DNA of 64,000 nt, taken from Toxoplasma gondii ME49. Lineage: Eukaryota; Apicomplexa; Conoidasida; Eucoccidiorida; Sarcocystidae. Below, piece after piece: positions 25,101 to 37,071 of the stretch. Position 1 is the first letter of the stretch; the number at the start of each line of letters is the position of its first letter. The notes below the pieces were generated by a model that was not told the origin of the DNA, did no database searches, and saw only the letters and a list, made by a program, of their open reading frames with translations. The position numbers were made by a program, and so were the translations under genes. The stretch covers positions 4,437,662 to 4,501,661 of the forward strand of contig NC_031474.1 of NCBI RefSeq assembly GCF_000006565.2, read 5' to 3'.

Positions 25101-27274
25101 GTAGGAAGGCACCGTTGAGTGCGTCTTCAAGTAATACAGGCTTTTTGTTGTGTATATGCTGTCGTATGTTCATTTCCTGTGCTCGAGGCTGATGCTGGTG
25201 AAGAAAGAGTGAACAATGGAAACGTCACTTTGTCATCCGGTACTGGATGTCTGGTTATTTGTGTCTCACATGAGCGATATACTGTCGTCGCGACGGGACA
25301 CCTCGTGTATGAGTGCAAACTTCGTTGAGGATCTGGTCCGATAACAGGTGCTGAATGAACAAGCCGTCGGTATCCGCTGTGTCCGAGCCATCTCCATGTT
25401 TCTCCTGGTTCTTGCCCTCTTATTGAACTGGGACTCTTCGACGTGGCTCTTGTCAATCTACTGCGTGGTAGAGTGCGAACGTCTTACTTTTCAGAATGAA
25501 ACATTCGGGACGTTGCACCTCCAGAGATGGTCGTGTTTCACAGTCAAGCAGCGAAGTCGGCAGTGCCATCGGCGCTTCTGGGCTGGCACACGATAGCTCT
25601 GAAGAGCCTCGCGCATGCGATGTCAGAGAGTTCCGGGATCCGGGCGATCTAGGGACCGCTGGACAGGGGCAACGTCCCGCAGACGAGGACTACGACCACT
25701 GTTCAGTCCGACCCCCGAAGTGTGCTAGTGGCACAACCGCTGTTCGCAGAAGAGGATCTGGTCGAGGATCTTGGCCAACACGCGCAGGGCATGTTGGTGG
25801 GACGGCTCCAGGCGACAGATCAGAGGAAGCCAGAAGCCCCAGTGGAGCAGGCGTATCTCGTCAGCTTCCACCTCATCGAAGCAATGGTAAGTGTGGAGAA
25901 CACAGTATCACCTTAGATACATAGATGGACACATTTAATCCGTGTACGGTTTGTACCTACTTGACTCCTCAGTTTAAGTTAAGGAGTCCTTTGTTTACAG
26001 ATTGCGTCATGAGACGAAAGGAAGGGCGGGCAGTCAAGAGATGGGACGCGTGGTTTTCATGCGCATGCGATGTAAGTGAGATGACTCCTTGACCGCTGTT
26101 TCGCGCTGCACGTCAGGCATTGTGGGAGTTTCGTTCTCCCGCACGGGCAATGCATGGCTCGCGTACATCAAGAACCGCTTAACGAAGACTCAGCTGAACC
26201 GCTACTTCAAGGTGAACGTCTATGGATTCAGACTGGCGAAGAAGAAGGCGATAGAGGCGCGATTGGAGTTGGAAGAACGAATGCGCAACAGCAATCAATC
26301 TGGTTGGGACTCCTTCAGCGACCGCAAATCCTGTAGGTGACCTGTGGACGGGGAACCACGCCTCGTCGGCGCAGTCCTGTTCAACAACGTATGGAGGGGA
26401 ACATGAGAGCACTACTCATCTGACACAGAGTAGCTTGCGTTATCAGTCAGAGGTCAGACGGTTTTGATTTTCACATTTGTTCCGCTCTCCACTTTTGTCT
26501 GCAGTAGCTGTCGGCGTCTATTATGAAGATGAGAACGACTCTTGGGTGGCATGCTGCCGGCATCCTCGAACTGGAGAAGGTATCTACAAGTTCTTTCCGG
26601 TGGCCGAGTGTCCGGGTGGAGACTTAGAAGCGCGTGAAAAAGCTATCGATGCGCGCATGGATATGGATGACATGCTGGGGGCAGACGACCAGCAGGCCCT
26701 AACCCAGCTAACTGGAGAGGTTCCTCGGCGGAAACGGAAACGTAAGATGGAGGATGAAGGGACCGAGGTGGTGCAAGAAGACGAGGGTGACGCGACCGTA
26801 CAGATACGCAAACGAAATTGCCAAGAAGCGCCAGAGTACGTCGCAGAGGCCGGAAGTGACGTAGGGGCGAAGGTCATGAGCCAGGCGGAACGGGATCAAG
26901 GTGCCACAGGGTCGCTAGGAACTACTCATGTGGGGGGAGAGCAGAGACTGAATGGGGATGAAGTGAACGAAACAAGTTCGGTTCATCTCGACCCGGGTGC
27001 CACAGACGGTCGGGATTTCCTTCGAATCGAGCGAGACTGTGCAGGCGAGAATGACAGCACAGGTATTATACAGCCCCATGAAAGTGGCGCCCTTGAAAAA
27101 AATGATCCTGCAGAAATGGCGGTTGACAGTAGTCCTCGTGGGCCAGAAGATGTAGTAGTGAATCTGAAGGAGAACTGTCAAGGCGAGAGAGAGAGAGAGC
27201 TAGTGGATGAAGAGGAAGATGACAGAGATGCTCTTACAAAGATACACGCTGTGGAGGCACCGTCATCAGGATAG
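22183..27274 (+). CDS. ApiAP2 protein with three AP2-like domains, five exons
   Basis: A predicted nuclear DNA-binding protein of about 1271 aa. Exons: 22183-23278, 23645-24986, 25495-25886, 26117-26332, 26505-27274; donor and acceptor phases agree throughout. AP2-1 lies at about 766-813 (VKGVTYNRMKKYWIAQWI, then KVKYFSTFKYGDQVAHDLAV) and is cut by intron 2 near its helix. AP2-2 is at 944-995 (GIVGVSFSRTGNAWLAYI, with AKKKAIEARLELEERM as the helix). AP2-3 is at 1017-1072 (AVGVYYEDENDSWVACC, with EAREKAIDARMDMDDML). Exon 4 is 216 nt, flanked by phase-1 introns, and encodes almost exactly AP2-2. A leucine/heptad-rich segment at about 184-246 could be a coiled coil. A basic RRKRKRK run near 1090 is a likely nuclear localisation signal, and the tail is acidic. 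The chosen start is the first ATG; the frame is open further upstream but without an ATG. AP2-3 is the most divergent domain. Confidence 0.9.
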
Positions 27275-30200
27275 CAGGAAGATAAGGCGGTGTAAAAAGA
27301 AACAAACGAAGCACGCACGGACCATCCTGACAGCTAACCTACCGGAGGCATTGGTGGACCGAACCTTAACGGAATGCGATGCGAACACGAGCATGAAGAC
27401 TTGAGTGTAGAACCGTGGAGTACTGTGAAGATTTCTCTCGAAGTCACTTAGCTACGCAGCTGTGGACTGACAGCCACAACTAGCCCTTTAACCGGCTTTT
27501 GTGGGTCCCTCCCCATCGGACATCGCATTGCTCCGCTTAAAGAAAACTAGAAAACCAGAGGGGGGGGGGGGTCGAAACAAACGGAGCAGATCAAGAAGAA
27601 CCGTTAGCATCTGGGTAATGTATGTGATCGCCTTTGAGGCCATGGCAAGGAATGCAGACCCTAAATTTTTCTTTGTACATGGAAACAGGCTGGAGAGAGA
27701 TGACGAGGATAGTGGTGAGAGGGAGCCTTCAGTTCATGTTATCGTGGGGATCGGGAGGCGGCACCAGACGGGCTGAAAGGCTCCCCTAGGTAGCTATTGT
27801 TTCCGTGCAAATCGGTAGACAATATATTTGACTGGGATGGATTCGCAAGAGAACGGAACCAGTGGAACGGCATGCAGTGCTTCTTGCTCATGAACGTTGA
27901 CGATCCGACTTACCGGACTGCGGTTGTGCTAAAGACCAATAATATGAGTGCAGTAGTTTTTTGTTGTATCTCAACTTCCACGGTGCCCTCCGGACACGGC
28001 GTTTCCGTATATCTCGGTCGGTAGACGGTGCAAGAGGATAACGATACGGCGGCAGTCAGCCCAGACTCGTGAAGCGCCGCGGAACAACGGAATGGAATTA
28101 TATTGGATCAGGAAGGGGCCCCGAGAGACATACCAAGCAAACGCGGAGGCGTGTCTGTCGAGTATCGTAACAGTACAGCTGTCGGAGCACATGACGCACA
28201 GGCTGGTTTTTTTTCGAGCATTTTGGATTCGCGGCGGTAGCTGCTTGACAGAGTGCCACAATGTATGACACTTGTCGAAAACGACGAGAGCCACCCAAGG
28301 AGTCCCTCATTTACCGTGGTTTTTGCGCTGCGGTCAAACTGCCGACACCGTAAGTCTTTGCACCATGCTGCGTCTGTTGTGTGCAGTGAGCAGTCCCGGG
28401 CGCAGGACTTCGTTTCAAACCATATTAACTATGCACCATTATTTGTCGGCAGTAGCATGCTTGTCACCTTCCTCAATTACGTGTTCAAAGGTTCAGACAT
28501 TCGCGCGTGGATTACCCTCTGGTCACCAACTGTTTTTTCGAGTGGTGAAGCATGTTCGTGGTTTTCATAAGAGGACGTTTGCGAGAGACTGCCTTCACGC
28601 AGTGGTTCGCTGATCTCTGTACATGGTTAAGGTGATGCCTGTCCCGAAAAGATCTTCTCAGAAACGAAGAGAGTGCTGCATATTTCAGAGAGGTTGCATT
28701 TAGCTGGCGCGTCTGTTGGGTTTTTGGAAGATGTGTTTTCAAAACGCATTCCGACATCGGTTTTTGGTGTGGTGTGCAGCATTCGTAAACAGTTGGTTTG
28801 CCTGTATCTCATAACTGAAGTTATCCAGTATTCTAGGGACTACAGTGTGTCTGTTTATTCAGTTTGAGCTACGTAGTTGTCGGCTCCGGATCATTTATAC
28901 AGAGACGCTTGTACTGTTACATTGAGCCCAACCTTACCTTCGATGAGCGTATGTGCTCACACTGCTATAACTGAAATCAATTTCACACAGGATTCGTTGT
29001 TTACCGGATCGCAGTTCGATCGTGTTCTCAGAGCTTAGTGAAGATACGATTTTAGATCGGTTGATACACTATATCAGGCCTAACGCTTGCCCCCGGAGAC
29101 AAATGACACTTGGTTGAACTATGGGTTAGTTTGGGTGCGTGCTGAATCGGATACTCAAGATGCTGCGCTTCCGTTACTAAGAATGTGCAGAGCTAATTTG
29201 CTCGAAACTAGTCAAGAATCACTAGGTGATTCAGATAAACAACGGCATCGCCGCTTAAGCCTGGAAGGCAAAGGATATCAAACCAGTTTTTTTGGGCGGC
29301 GCGTAGAACAAGGGCTCTCTGGTCCATCTTCGGCAAAGTTGAAAAGGGGACGGCGTGTATTGGTGACTGCCCGGTAATGTGTGCTTCTTCCTTATCGGTG
29401 ACCAGTACCGACGTTCGCTCCAATAGAGGCATGCTGAAAATTACGCCCATGACCATCCTTACTTCGCTTACTCCTGAACTACCACAGATCAACGTTTAAA
29501 TAGGCTACAGACAAGCCGTTAGCTGCCATTGGAGGGCCTAACCGTGTGGCAACTATCTACTGCAACTTTTTAAGTGGGCAGTAGAAGGCAAAACCAATTT
29601 TACCTTCCTAAAGTCGCGCGATAGCGAATACAGAACGCAGTTGTGAGCATTATCTTTCCTCAGGATACGTGCCAGAGACGAGTTTTCCGACATTCCGCGG
29701 AATAGGGAAGTGGACGTCGAAGCACTACTCTTAGAGTAAATATGCTGACACGACATATAACCTACAACTTCTTGCGTATATTTTGGTCAATTCTATTCAA
29801 ACGCCCATGGTACCCGGGAAACAGCGATTCAGCGAACTCCGCGACATGCGTTGTATTCCCCGTAGTGTCACAGTTCTGTGGAGGCTTTTCAAGTCGCCTT
29901 CAAATGTATCAGGGGAAGGTAAGGAAAAGGCCTCTTTTGATGAAAAGGTTGATCAGCGCTGGTGCACACAAGGGACGCCGTACAGGCGCTTCGGAATCGC
30001 CTTGCTGTAAACTCTACCTATCTTTTTTGCCATGTGCGTGCATTCGCCCCAACGGGCTCCATACCATTATTGTTGCGGAACATCACGAAAAGCAAAGGCG
30101 CGCAAACCTTGGCGCTTGTGGTGCTCAGGCAGGCTGATAGAATGCGGCGTCGCAAGAAATAGGACAGAAGCAAGCCAAAACGTCACCGAACGGGAAACGT

Positions 30201-30546
30201 GACTACCTCGTTTGTCTGTCGGTGATCATCCCTGCGACAGAAGAGATTTGGTCGACGACGTTGCATATTCGCCGCCATGAGTTTTTGTTGACTTCATACT
30301 TTAGGCTTGCGGGTATGTCTATTTTGGACGTGCCTAGCGCGCTGTGGATCACATGAAACGCATCTGTTGAGATTGGCGCGACGGACGGCGACACCAGGGT
30401 GTTCCTGATATTTTGGAAAGAGACATCCTGTTCTGTGTATTGAAATCTGTGTTTCGTTTAGTTGCAGGGGGTGGCATCTCTAGAGTGCAATTTGTTCTTG
30501 GTTGTCTGTCGTGAGACGCAAATCCGCTACCCTGTGTGAACCTGAA
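27275..30546. other. Intergenic region between two plus-strand genes
   Basis: This should carry the 3' UTR of the three-AP2 gene and the promoter of the ATP sulfurylase-APS kinase gene. A run of about ten G residues lies near 27561-27570. Short open frames show no domain, splice support or repeated homology. No gene is supported. Confidence 0.5.
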
Positions 30547-33500
30547 ATGGCGGAACTTACCCTTTCATCGACTCCGACGTTGCTGTCATCGTCGGCTTGC
30601 CCCGATGCTAGCGCCACGTTCAAGGGCATGAGCCCAGCTACCGCCGAGATAACAACTGATCCTACTCTAGGATCTGGGGCTCCCTGCCATTTCACGGCTC
30701 CAGCTGCCTCGCTCGATCTGCCGACCGATTGGACCTTAAATGAACGACAGCTTTGCGAGGTCGAGTTGATAGTAAGTGGCGCATTGGCGCCACTCAACGG
30801 ATTCATGGACGAACAAACCTATCGTAGGTAAGTCCCTGGGTTTCCAACAGTTGCAGACGAGAGCCGTGTGTGGCTGAGGTCACTCGAATGTATTCTTGTG
30901 TTTTTCTCCTCACATGTACTGTCTACGAGGGTGACACTCAATTGTACCAGGTGAGGGAGACGCGCCTCTAGTTTCACATTCAGAATTTGCTGGCAAAACC
31001 CACATTCAAGCACGAAGACGGTTAAAAGTGCTTCGGACTTTTTATGAATCGGGGGAGAAAGGAACTGCCGACATGAATGTACAATAGGTGATCGGCGGAT
31101 CTTCGGTAGTTAAATGATGGAGGAGTCCAAACGAAAAACATGTTAGAAAACACAGGCACACAGAGTCTCCTCAAATGAAACATGAGGTTGCTCGTCTACA
31201 TGACCTGTAGCCCACCTGCCCCCTTGTGGAAAACGCGCGAGTCTAGTGACGTGTGCTGTGCTCTTAGCGTCTGCAAGGAAATGAGGCTTCCAACAGGAGA
31301 AATTTTCCCGATTCCAGTTGTGCTTGCAATTCCAAAGAGCGCCAGCAAGCCCAACTTGCACTGGTTGCAGCAGCACTCGGCGTGTGCCAAGTATCCATCC
31401 GATTGCCCGGCAGCCCAAGGCGCAGTGATCAAACTGCGAAACAATGTGAGGGTTGATGATTGTTTCTTTTTGTAGTTGCCATCAGTCACTGGTGTGAAGC
31501 CAGCCGCTGGGGTCACACAGGCCGAACAACTCCTGGGCAGGAAAATAGGAGAAGCATTTTCTGCTACGTAGACAGCAGCTGCTAGATGGACGGGCAAGCT
31601 ACGCGTTTCAAAGGGGTGGGGTATGGCGGCCGACTGCCCTCCATTTGCTCCTCTGTGGCCTGCTGATGGTTGCAGAGCCCAATATAAGACTGGGCTATCG
31701 CACCACTGTCACGCACATCGCTGTGCTGCTGGATTTTCTCAGGTCGGAACCGTGATTGTGGAGCTGAAAGTTTCCTCTGTGTTTGAACCGGACCTACAGT
31801 GGGAACAACAGCTGGTGTTGGGCACGACGGACGCGAATCACCCTTACGTAGACTACATGAACACCAACTACAGAGACTGTGTGTATGTCGGTGGTGACTT
31901 TGTTCTAAAAGCGCCTATAGAGCATTTTGACTTTGAAGGATATAGACTATCTCCCGCCTACACCAAGGCAGAGATCAAGAAAAGGAACTGGGAAGTCGTC
32001 GTCGGCTTCCAAACGCGGAATCCCATGCATCGGTCTCACTACGAGTTGACCAAGTATGCGCTGACGAAGGTTCAAACAGAATCATCGAAACAACCCCATC
32101 TCCTTCTCACTCCTGCTGTTGGACCTACGCAACCAGGAGACGTTCCGTATCCCGTGAGAGTGCGGTGTTACGAAAAAATTCTCAAATACTACGGAGACGA
32201 TGAGGTGATGCTGGCCCTAATCCCCATTCCCATGCGGATGGCCGGTCCACGGGAGTGTGTGTGGCACGCTCTAATCCGAAAGAATTTTGGATGCACGCAC
32301 TTCATCGTAGGCCGTGATCATGCTGGTCCGAGCACGCTAACAAAAAATGGGTAAGTGACACGCGAAGTAAAGTGAGGGTTTCTAGGACTTATTTTTCAGA
32401 ACGAATTGAGTTTACTGCAGTGTCCGAACAGTAACAGGACGATGTCGCCCTGGCTGCGGAGCAAGTTGGCTCTGAATGCTCTATGTATCTTCGTTTTCCG
32501 CACAAAAGTGTCACAGCGTACTGTGAGCCGTGGGCAGCATTAGTGGGCTCTTGTAAGTTTCAGCCACGACAGTGACGTTACCAGTCGACTTTCCGCCAGA
32601 TTTACCTCTGGCTATCTGGGTTGCATCGAGACAGTCGCCATTTCTGCACCGTATATCATCCTGTACCGTATATTGAACGAGGTCTGCGGATTGAACCGAA
32701 GCCCGTTTACTTCAACAAAAGGTGATTTCTTTGCACATGCCGTACTCTCGTTCTCCAACATCTCTTCGCTGCTGCACTAGTCCGCCTCCTTGTTCTGTTC
32801 GTGTGTGACAGAGAGAAATTCTACGACCCCTACGAGGCGCACAGGCTGCTGGCATCCGTCGCGGCGGATCTGGGAATTGTTCCTGTTTTTGGTAAGAAGG
32901 ATACACTGGCTCTCCTGGGTGCGCGAACAATGTGGAGATCGCTTACACACCTTATTCTCTCAATTTGTCATCTGTAGCTCTCATACAACTGATCCACGGG
33001 CAACAGATTCGCCGTAGGGTTTCCCCGCCCGAAAGCTGATCGGACTGAATGTAACTCGATCGTATTGGGTTTACCGATGAAACAGTTTATCTGATTTGCT
33101 TGTTACCCAAATGCTCCACGTCGTTGCTGCACAACCGGTCTCAGCTTGCGAAGACACAGTTCCTCTCCAAGACATCGTTTTGGGCGTAAATTACGTGTTC
33201 TCAGGCCAGGAGATGGTTTATCTTGGAGACGAGATAGGTTACTGCTCAGCGAATGAGGTGACGGTAGAAGAAAAGGCTCTTATGAAGACCATATCGGGAA
33301 CACAATTTAGGCGGTTGCTAGAGGAAAGACAACCCATTCCAACGTGGTTTTCTTTCCCCGAAGTTGCTGATGAACTCAGAAAATTTTACAAGCCAAACTA
33401 CCAACGAGGGCTCTGCATCTACTTCACCGGACTGCCCTGCTCAGGTGAGAAGCTACTGCCGCTGACTATTGCTTCGGTGGCTGCTGTGTCCTTGCCTGGT

Positions 33501-34901
33501 CACACACAAGGCAATCGTTATTTCTCAACAGTACACCAACATGTCGCTAGCGATATTCTTCGATCCTTTCCTGCATATCGCTTTCATCATCGTTCACGTT
33601 TTCGTCCGCCCTTCTCGCCTGACGACACATGAACGATTAGGGGAACAGGATACCTCAAACAGCAACATACGGTCGCCTCCAGGTTCAGCCGCCGGCTTCC
33701 CCCGTCCGCTTTTGCGGGTACTGTGACGTGAGGCAAACGACATAAAAGTCGGCCTTCCGTGACCGATTTTCTTCTTTCTGCAGCTACATTCACAGCTAAA
33801 TTTGAGAGGGGTTTATCTGGCTGGTGACGAGCTGGAGTTTCCATTCGAGCATGGAACACTGTAGTGTGGGACACTGTGGAACATCTCAGGAAAGAGCACC
33901 CTGGCGCAGGCTCTGGAAGCCGTCCTTTCTGAAAGAGAAGAAGAAACAAGACGCATCACCCTTTTAGATGCTGACGTTGTCCGCCAGCATCTGTCCAGAG
34001 GATTGGGTTTTTCAAGGGAAGACAGGAGGTACGTCATTCTGATATCTCTACTATCACCGTCGTTTGGCGTGTGTGCGTGCGCTACAAAGGTTTAATAGCA
34101 GAAAACGGCGATGCATCAGGGGATGAATTCACATCGTTTTCTACCTGCTGGCAGATGTTCTGCAATGCTTTCTTTGTCCCCTGCTACTGTGTCTGCCGCG
34201 CAAGCACCGTGTGCTAATACCGGCTGCTCGGTAGCATGAGCTTGGTATGACCTAGGCTGTCAAGCTCATGAAACAATGGAGTTTCTGTTTTCTTTTTTTT
34301 AAGAAATAAGCAAGCTCATGGACCAGCTTTGTGCCTTGCGAACCGATTCCCTTAGTCAAATAACTTTTTCTTGTAACTGTCCGCACATTCATCTGGTATT
34401 CTGGGTGATGCTTAGTTGAGCTGAACTCTCCTGAACCACGTGTTAGCTGCTAATTGCAATTCAGCCGGGCCTGACGGGGCAGCTCACTTCAGCTACAATA
34501 TTTACTTGTTTGTCTCTTTCAGTACCAACGTGCGGCGCATCGGATATATTGCCTCCGAAATTGCAAAGCATGGAGGAATATGTTTGGTGGCGAATATTGC
34601 TCCTTACGCTGTTGACCGGGATTTCAATCGGAGGCTGATCACGTCAACAGGTGGCCGGTACATAGAGGTATACGTCAGCACTCCGTTGAGTGTCTGTGAG
34701 CAAAGGGATGTAAAAGAATTGTACAAAAAGGCTCGGCAGGGAATTATCAAACAATTTACAGGAATCTCCGACCCGTATGAACCTCCGAGGAACGCGGAAG
34801 TTGTGATTGATTCTAGCTCAAACCTGAAGGAGAAAATCGGCATGATAGTTAAGTATCTCACAGAGAAAGAATTTGTCCTTCCTGGAGGTATGTCGGCTTG
34901 A
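30547..34901 (+). CDS. Bifunctional ATP sulfurylase-APS kinase, seven exons
   Basis: Makes APS from sulfate and ATP, then phosphorylates APS to PAPS, the sulfate donor for sulfotransferases. Exons: 30547-30827, 31268-31445, 31743-32350, 32812-32891, 33205-33444, 33890-34028, 34523-34901, giving 634 aa. The ATP sulfurylase half has LAPLNGFMDEQTY, MRLPTGEIFPIPV, the active-site QTRNPMHRSH and GRDHAGP. The APS kinase half has the P-loop GLPCSGKST, DADVVRQHLSRGLGFSRED, NVRRIG and the C-terminal helix ending EKEFVLPGG. Both active sites look intact. The order ATP sulfurylase then APS kinase is the reverse of animal PAPS synthases. The N-terminus has a low-complexity Ser/Ala/Thr-rich extension of about 60 residues with no obvious signal peptide. 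The first in-frame ATG was chosen. GRDHAGPS has Ser where Gly is usual. A donor-like GTATGT lies just before the stop, so an alternative 3' exon is possible. Confidence 0.93.
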
Positions 34902-37071
34902 GGACGGTAAACATCAGATGGATGCATATGCATCCGTGAAAGACGCAAATAAATACTGTGTCTTCTTAACCGGGTATGCCGTGACGACAGTTGACACAGC
35001 GACGAAAAGTGGCAGAAGCGAGCCAAAAAGAGGACACCAGTTTCGCTCTGCGTCAGAACTGCAACTGGCCAAGGGCGACCCGCAAAGAGCGCGGAGTTAC
35101 ACAAATCGGCAATGGGGAAAAGGATGGTCCATAAGTTGTGTGGCCGTACTGTTGTCGTGTCAAATAGGGGTGATCGGACTAACCTGAGTCAGTGTTGTGT
35201 GTCTATCTCATTGCAACTTCATCAGAGGATACACATGCAACTGAGTTGGGGACGCGGTTTTTGTGCATCTTGCTCAGTCTGACTTTCCACGTTACAAACA
35301 AAGTCCACTGCGCTGGTAGCCTGCTCGCCACGTACTTGTTACACGTCGAGTTCGTACGAGTCTACCAAGTGTGGCGGATGATTATTGCACGACGAGGTAA
35401 CCTGACTGCGCTGGAAGCATATGGAGGGTGTTTTCTGACGACCGGCGGTAACAGGTGTAAACAGTGAAGTTTCATCCGATTTGGTTATTGAGAGAGAGAA
35501 CACAAATCGCAGCAGCGCGGAATCGGGTTCATGTGGCATTGTAGACATCTCTCAGGTGTGTCTCTCGTTCATAGCGTTGCCGTAAGAAGCCGGGACAATT
35601 CAGTACAGAGCCTGCCACTGCACATCCAGGAAGAAAGTTATCGTTTAGGACTGCAGTCAGAGCTGCCCATAGATGTGAAAATCGTTTTCTTGCTGAATGA
35701 GGTCAGCATCTGCGGCAGCCTCCCTGAAACATGGTGGCAGCAGCACGACTGTACCCAACTGTTGGTACCCTGTGCCGCCTGTTGCTAGCCAGCGTCTTTT
35801 GCCGTCCTACGGGAGTAGTTGCCCACTTCACGGCCATAATGCGAATGAAGGAGAAAATACCGGCACAACTTTTGAGCACGTTCCTGGCAATTCCACTGGA
35901 GAATCCCACGGTCGGGTCTTGGGAGGAAGAGCCTGTTGTGCATTTGAGGCCCATGACATACTTCGATTGAAGATTTTCTACTTGGCTCGAGGCAGATGGA
36001 ACACACACGAACACTGGGGATTTTAAATAAAGGGATAACGAACTGAGCGGTTGTTGATGGAATTACGTCCTTGCATAATGCATCTCTGCAAAGAACATTT
36101 TCAGCCATTGTGCGCCAGCTGTGTATTTTGCGATAGGATTCTACGGTAGACGAAGCAGGGGGGTTCGGCGGGGTGGAAAGATGCATTACGCGAATATATA
36201 GGGAACGAGCTATTGCACTTGGAGGACCCCACGTATGCCTTGGATGGTGACGAAGAGACTTTTTCCGTACAACCATTGCTACGTGTACGAGGCGCTACGC
36301 AGAGCAAAAAACGCCCGGCTGCCACGTAGAGCAAAGAACGCTCGGCTGCCACGCATCTGCTTGTCATTGGGCGGTTTGTACCAACTTTCTGGCTGCATCC
36401 CTGCGTTTCGGTGGACAACGAGTGACTTCCGTCCCGGTTCAGGGAATTATCTAATACTCTCAGTCATGTTTCCAGGCACATTCATTCATTCATCATCCAA
36501 ATGTAAAGAACTGAACAGCGAAAGCCGCTGCCGTCATCACCCATTGTGGGGGGTCTCTCTTGAGCCCTTCCTCTCGACTTAGTTTCAAACGTCCAGTCGC
36601 TTACTAGTTGCACCTCGCTCTTACCGTTTGCATTCTGCTCAAAACACTTTACTTGACAAGTCCATGCTTTTGAATTGAGTGCGGTTTTCTCAGGTAGGAT
36701 TCATCCTGCAGCATTCCTCTTGACTTTGCTCGGTGGTTCCGGGACTGGCCCGCTTCAGCGCGTGTCTGGTGCGGGTACGCTGACGTCTGCCCTTTTCTGT
36801 CGGGCAAATCCGCTCACCAGGCGCGGAAAGACCGGCGGACAGTATCGACATCTTCGTTTCGAAGTGAATTTCAGTTTGTCCTCACGCCGTCTTCTTTCAA
36901 ACACACGAACATTACCAGCTCAAATACAAGTGGAAACGACGGTAATTTACTCGTTCTACGTTTACGTTTCGTCTATTCCGACAGCACAAAGGCTTGACGG
37001 AGCGGTATCGCTTGACCAGTGGGGACGACACACTCGCGCAGTTGCGTGACAGTTCCTACAACCACGTGAAC
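34902..37071. other. Intergenic region with a small tandem duplication
   Basis: This separates the sulfate-activation gene from the small secreted-protein gene. An open frame near 35531-35788 has no domain and no ATG-anchored splice model. Two 27 bp units lie head to tail at 36297-36350. Nothing else stood out. Confidence 0.5.
36297..36350. repeat. Tandem duplication, 2 x 27 bp
   Basis: Positions 36297-36323 and 36324-36350 are direct copies with three differences. Each unit ends in CGGCTGCC. It is in frame (27 = 9 codons) but lies in no supported gene. Confidence 0.8.

Noticed and set aside
35531..35788. Possible extra 3' exon of the ATP sulfurylase-APS kinase gene
   Set aside because: The frame has no recognised domain, and the kinase already ends with a normal C-terminal helix and stop at 34901.
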